A DNA stretch of 64,000 nucleotides from Ignelater luminosus (Eukaryota > Arthropoda > Insecta > Coleoptera > Elateridae): assembly GCA_011009095.1 (NCBI GenBank), contig VTPC01000626.1, positions 63,953 through 127,952 on the forward strand. Reading direction: 5' to 3'. The notes beneath the pieces are model-generated. The model searched no databases and was not told the origin of the DNA. It worked only from the letters and a program-made list of their open reading frames with translations. Shown here piece after piece: positions 61,110 to 64,000 of the stretch. Numbering within the stretch: the first letter of the stretch is position 1; every line of letters begins with the position of its first letter. The position numbers and the translations under genes were made by a program.

Positions 61110-62206
61110 CAGTGGCGTAGCAACGTAGGGGTTATCTTATCTTTTGGTTTGTTAATTTGTTTTGGCTTTTGGCACTAAAATCTTTGAAACCAAGGATTTG
61201 CAAATATTACTTAAAGGTAAAAAGCTGATAAGTTTCCCTGGATGGAAAAGAATACATTTGAAGCCTCACCTAAAAATGTAAAAACAAGTTGAACTTTTAT
61301 AAATCGTAGCATTCTTCATTAGCCAAGATTGTACCTTCTCTTCATGCATTACTTCCTTTTAAAAAGGTAGCATTTTTTTGAGTCTCGTGTAAATAACAGC
61401 ATTGCAGTACGACACTATTATCATATACTATGAACTTGACATGTTTTGGAACAGTGACTGTATTGAAATAAATAAATACATTGCTGTGGTTCTTTAGACA
61501 TTTGGCAAAATTGAGAAATATTTGGAAAAACTATAATAAACGTTGATTTTACTTTTATGTCAAGTTTGATCACATGTATGTGTTTTGCTTTTGCAACTCA
61601 ATTCTATGTTAAGATCCAATATGTTATTGATTTTGATTGAAATTACATGTTGGGTAAATCTTAACCATTGTTTCGGATGGGTAGCAGTAGTGCACACCCT
61701 GGATGTATACAAAAGTTTTTTCGAATGACCGACAGTATCGTATTTTCTAACGCGCTCTAAATAATAAAATGAAAAGGGAAGTTTTAACCAACAGGGAAGG
61801 TATTAGAAGGCATAACGCCAAAAGTAAAACCGTGATCTTTCTTTGACATTTTTCTAAAGATATGTATATTGCTTTTTTTCTTTTGAATTGATTTTTGTTT
61901 GGGTTTAATGTAAATGAATTGTAAGCTTTCATTTAACTCATGTTACCACTTTTCAAAATAGTCGCGGGAGTAGAGAAGAGTAAAAAGAAGGAAGGGGTGA
62001 ATGGAGATAAGGGATCTTGAAATGAGAAGGGAAGTTCTCTTGTGGTGTGAATGTAAAAGCGGTCGTACCAATTTAGATTGCAAAATTTACATTAATATTG
62101 AAAAATATAAAATAATGCAAGTTTCTATTTCTTATTGATATGTTTATAATAAGTGCCCCAGTTACACTCTTGAGGAGGGACGCTTTAATTAGTTGCTACG
62201 CCACTG
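61110..62206. mobile_element. Non-autonomous DNA transposon with CAGTGGCGTAGCAAC ends
   Basis: The left end is CAGTGGCGTAGCAACGTAGG and the right end GTTGCTACGCCACTG, a 15-bp perfect terminal inverted repeat. A 4-bp direct duplication (AAAG) flanks it at 61106-61109 and 62207-62210. The 1,097-bp interior has no recognisable transposase; the 61-codon frame at 61747-61932 is incidental. Ends and a 4-bp duplication of this kind fit the Chapaev/CMC group. Related ends occur at 88-99 and 42197-42208. Confidence 0.65.
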
Positions 62207-62210
62207 AAAG

Positions 62211-63480
62211 ATTTAAAAAGTTTTCTATTCTCAGAACTAGCAATCAATTTGAAACATCAAGTTATTTTTTCGTTCTTTCCGTAAGATACGTTGTTTTCTA
62301 GTAAAATCGAATTCTTCAAAACCTTTCAAGTTGTTTGTTTTCGAGATGATACAGGGTGTCAAAATTCCTTGTATTTCGAAAATGATACACTTTAGCAACA
62401 AAAGTTGTATGTAAAAAAAGACTTAATTTCTGATGTGGTGCGATGCAAATAATTTTGTTAAACTATGACTTTTCTTCCCAACTTTTTTAAGGTTTTCACT
62501 AAAGGAAGAGACATATTAAAATAATGTAGAATTATCTTATGGATATGATTGTATGCTTCATTTATGAACCACACAAATGTCAATAGTATATTTTTAATGT
62601 CTAATTATTTGGTCCCCTAATTATTTTAAGGCAAAAGTGTAAATAGGTTTTTTTAGGGAAAAAAATACTGTATTTGTATGTAAAATACATGTTGCTGTTT
62701 TTTATTTTCCATTTTCTAAAAATGAAAAAATTAATAAATTAAAATATTAACAAAAATCAAGCAATGTCTCATTAAAGTGAGAGATGATAAAAATGTTGAA
62801 AGATTCTCTGTATGAAAATCATAGTTTTTTATAATCAAAAAGAATTTATTAATTATAAATTTTAATTAAATAAATAAGGACTATTTGTAGATTTATTGGA
62901 TCTTACAACTTCTAAAGCTTTATTATATCTACTTTTCCTTGTTCTGTGACTATTTTCTTTTTATCTTCTTCTTATTTATGAGTTATAAGAATCCAAAAGA
63001 AGCATGACATGATTAAATATAGCACATATAAAATAATAACTGAATTGCATTCAATTACATTTAATATAATATTTTTGTAATAACTGTAGCTAACTATTTA
63101 CAAATGATGTAGGAGGTATAAATTACTTTCTTCATTTATATCATCCTTTATTTAAGTACAAAACATACTTCCAAATTTCACATAAACACTTCAAAACATT
63201 TTACCTAAAAGTATGAATCAGATGAGTATGTTAAGTAATAATAAAATTAATGTTATCTTATCGTAAAACATTCTTGGTGTGTGAAAGTGTGTATATATAA
63301 ATATATTGTATCATGAAAAAAGATAATTTTATTTAAATAAACATAGTAACCTGTAAAATATAACATCAATATCTATTGATAACCGTAATCTTTTTATCAA
63401 CTGAAATAGATATTATTGAATAAAGCCACGTTTAGTAATACTGTAATAGTGTCAATGTGATATAATTTCAATTAATTAGG
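62211..63480. other. A/T-rich intergenic region upstream of the FERM gene
   Basis: About 1.3 kb separates the DNA transposon from the plus-strand FERM gene. It is A/T-rich without recognisable coding sequence. The right part must contain promoter and 5' UTR of that gene, but no element could be chosen. Confidence 0.35.
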
Positions 63481-63504
63481 AGCATCACTGGAAAACCATT
63501 CAAG

Positions 63505-64000
63505 ATGGTAAGTATAATAATTTTTGTTAATTGAATATTTATTTACACAAGTACACTAGTATAATATGTAATAATAAAAATTAATATCAATAATATCAGA
63601 CTTAACCCCTGCAGGTGCATTGCAAATAAATAATTAATAAAATACCATCAAGGCCAAATATAATTTAAACTTTTTGTTTAACAAATAACAAAGAAAATAT
63701 AAATATTTATGTAAGAAACATGCCTCATAATACTCTACTTATTTAGAACAAAGTCAGGTTTTCTAATACAAAAATTTAAGATTAGATAAAAACTGTGTAT
63801 AGTATTAGTTGGAATTAATTTTCAAACATTTTAATAACAAGTAATGATTGTACGATTTTTCTAAAGACATCTATTAGGATAACAACGATGGACACAGAGC
63901 TAGAATTTGCTGTGCCACCAAAAACAAAAGGGCGGGATTTGTTTCTTCAAGTAAGCCGAAATTTAGGATTGCGTGAAGTGTGGTTTTTTGGAATAATGTA
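63505..64000 (+). CDS. FERM-domain protein (moesin / merlin-like), 5' end only
   Basis: Exon 1 carries the ATG at 63505-63507 followed directly by the donor GTAAGT. Exon 2 begins at 63867 after TTTCTAAAG and reads [16 protein letters not shown] and then [11 protein letters not shown] to the window edge. This is the F1 lobe of a FERM domain, as in ezrin-radixin-moesin proteins and merlin, which link cortical actin to membrane proteins. TTMDxELEFA and GLREVWFFG favour moesin over merlin, but the intervening residues ([16 protein letters not shown]) differ from typical moesin, so a divergent paralogue is possible. The join M|TSIR is in phase 0. The 359-bp intron is A/T-rich. The gene continues beyond 64000. 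Confidence 0.7.

Overview
This is an AT-rich eukaryotic (insect-type) genomic window. It has spliced genes with GT-AG introns, short exons, and introns and intergenic DNA full of transposon remains. The host proteins read like arthropod, probably insect, orthologues. I cannot name the species, and a hymenopteran-like origin is only an impression from the protein wording.

Host genes: (1) A WDFY3 / Alfy / blue cheese gene fills about 42.4-9.76 kb on the minus strand. I could follow 33 coding exons from the start codon at 41818 to the stop at 9764. They sum to 10,296 nt, an exact multiple of three, giving about 3,431 aa with PH-BEACH, WD40 and a C-terminal FYVE finger. (2) A poly(ADP-ribose) glycohydrolase (PARG) gene, minus strand, 46278-43346, with ten exons and 552 aa. 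(3) A second PARG copy, minus strand, 60584-57567, which is a tandem segmental duplicate including introns. It carries two +1 homopolymer shifts and keeps a long C-terminal tail that copy 1 has lost. (4) The first exons of a FERM-domain (moesin/merlin-like) gene on the plus strand, running off the right edge.

Mobile DNA: 1.9-3.4 kb is a GGATATCC-rich element with terminal inverted repeats (TIRs), beside a BEL/Pao pol fragment. 4.3-5.4 kb is a short non-LTR copy with a duplicated 3' region. WDFY3 introns hold a broken non-LTR element (15.1-11.3 kb) interrupted by an unclassified repeat, a Mutator-like element with a YqaJ-type remnant (20.7-22.2 kb), a second copy of the unclassified repeat (22.2-24.0 kb), a plus-strand endonuclease fragment (27.6-28.7 kb), a GC-rich minisatellite (35.0-35.4 kb) and a PIF/ISL2EU-like remnant (36.3-37.7 kb). 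Between the PARG copies lies a jockey-like non-LTR element (minus, 56.6-46.7 kb) carrying several nested insertions.

The most interesting object is a structurally complete 2,522-bp Transib-like (RAG1-related) transposon at 47539-50060, inserted in the jockey reverse transcriptase. It has a perfect 5-bp target-site duplication (CATCG). Both termini begin with CACAGTG, the consensus heptamer of V(D)J recombination signals. A shared nonamer-like block sits 13 bp from the heptamer at one end and 22 bp at the other, which recalls 12/23 signal asymmetry. Its transposase is broken but still shows the RAG1-like CxxC, HxxxxH and catalytic acidic positions.
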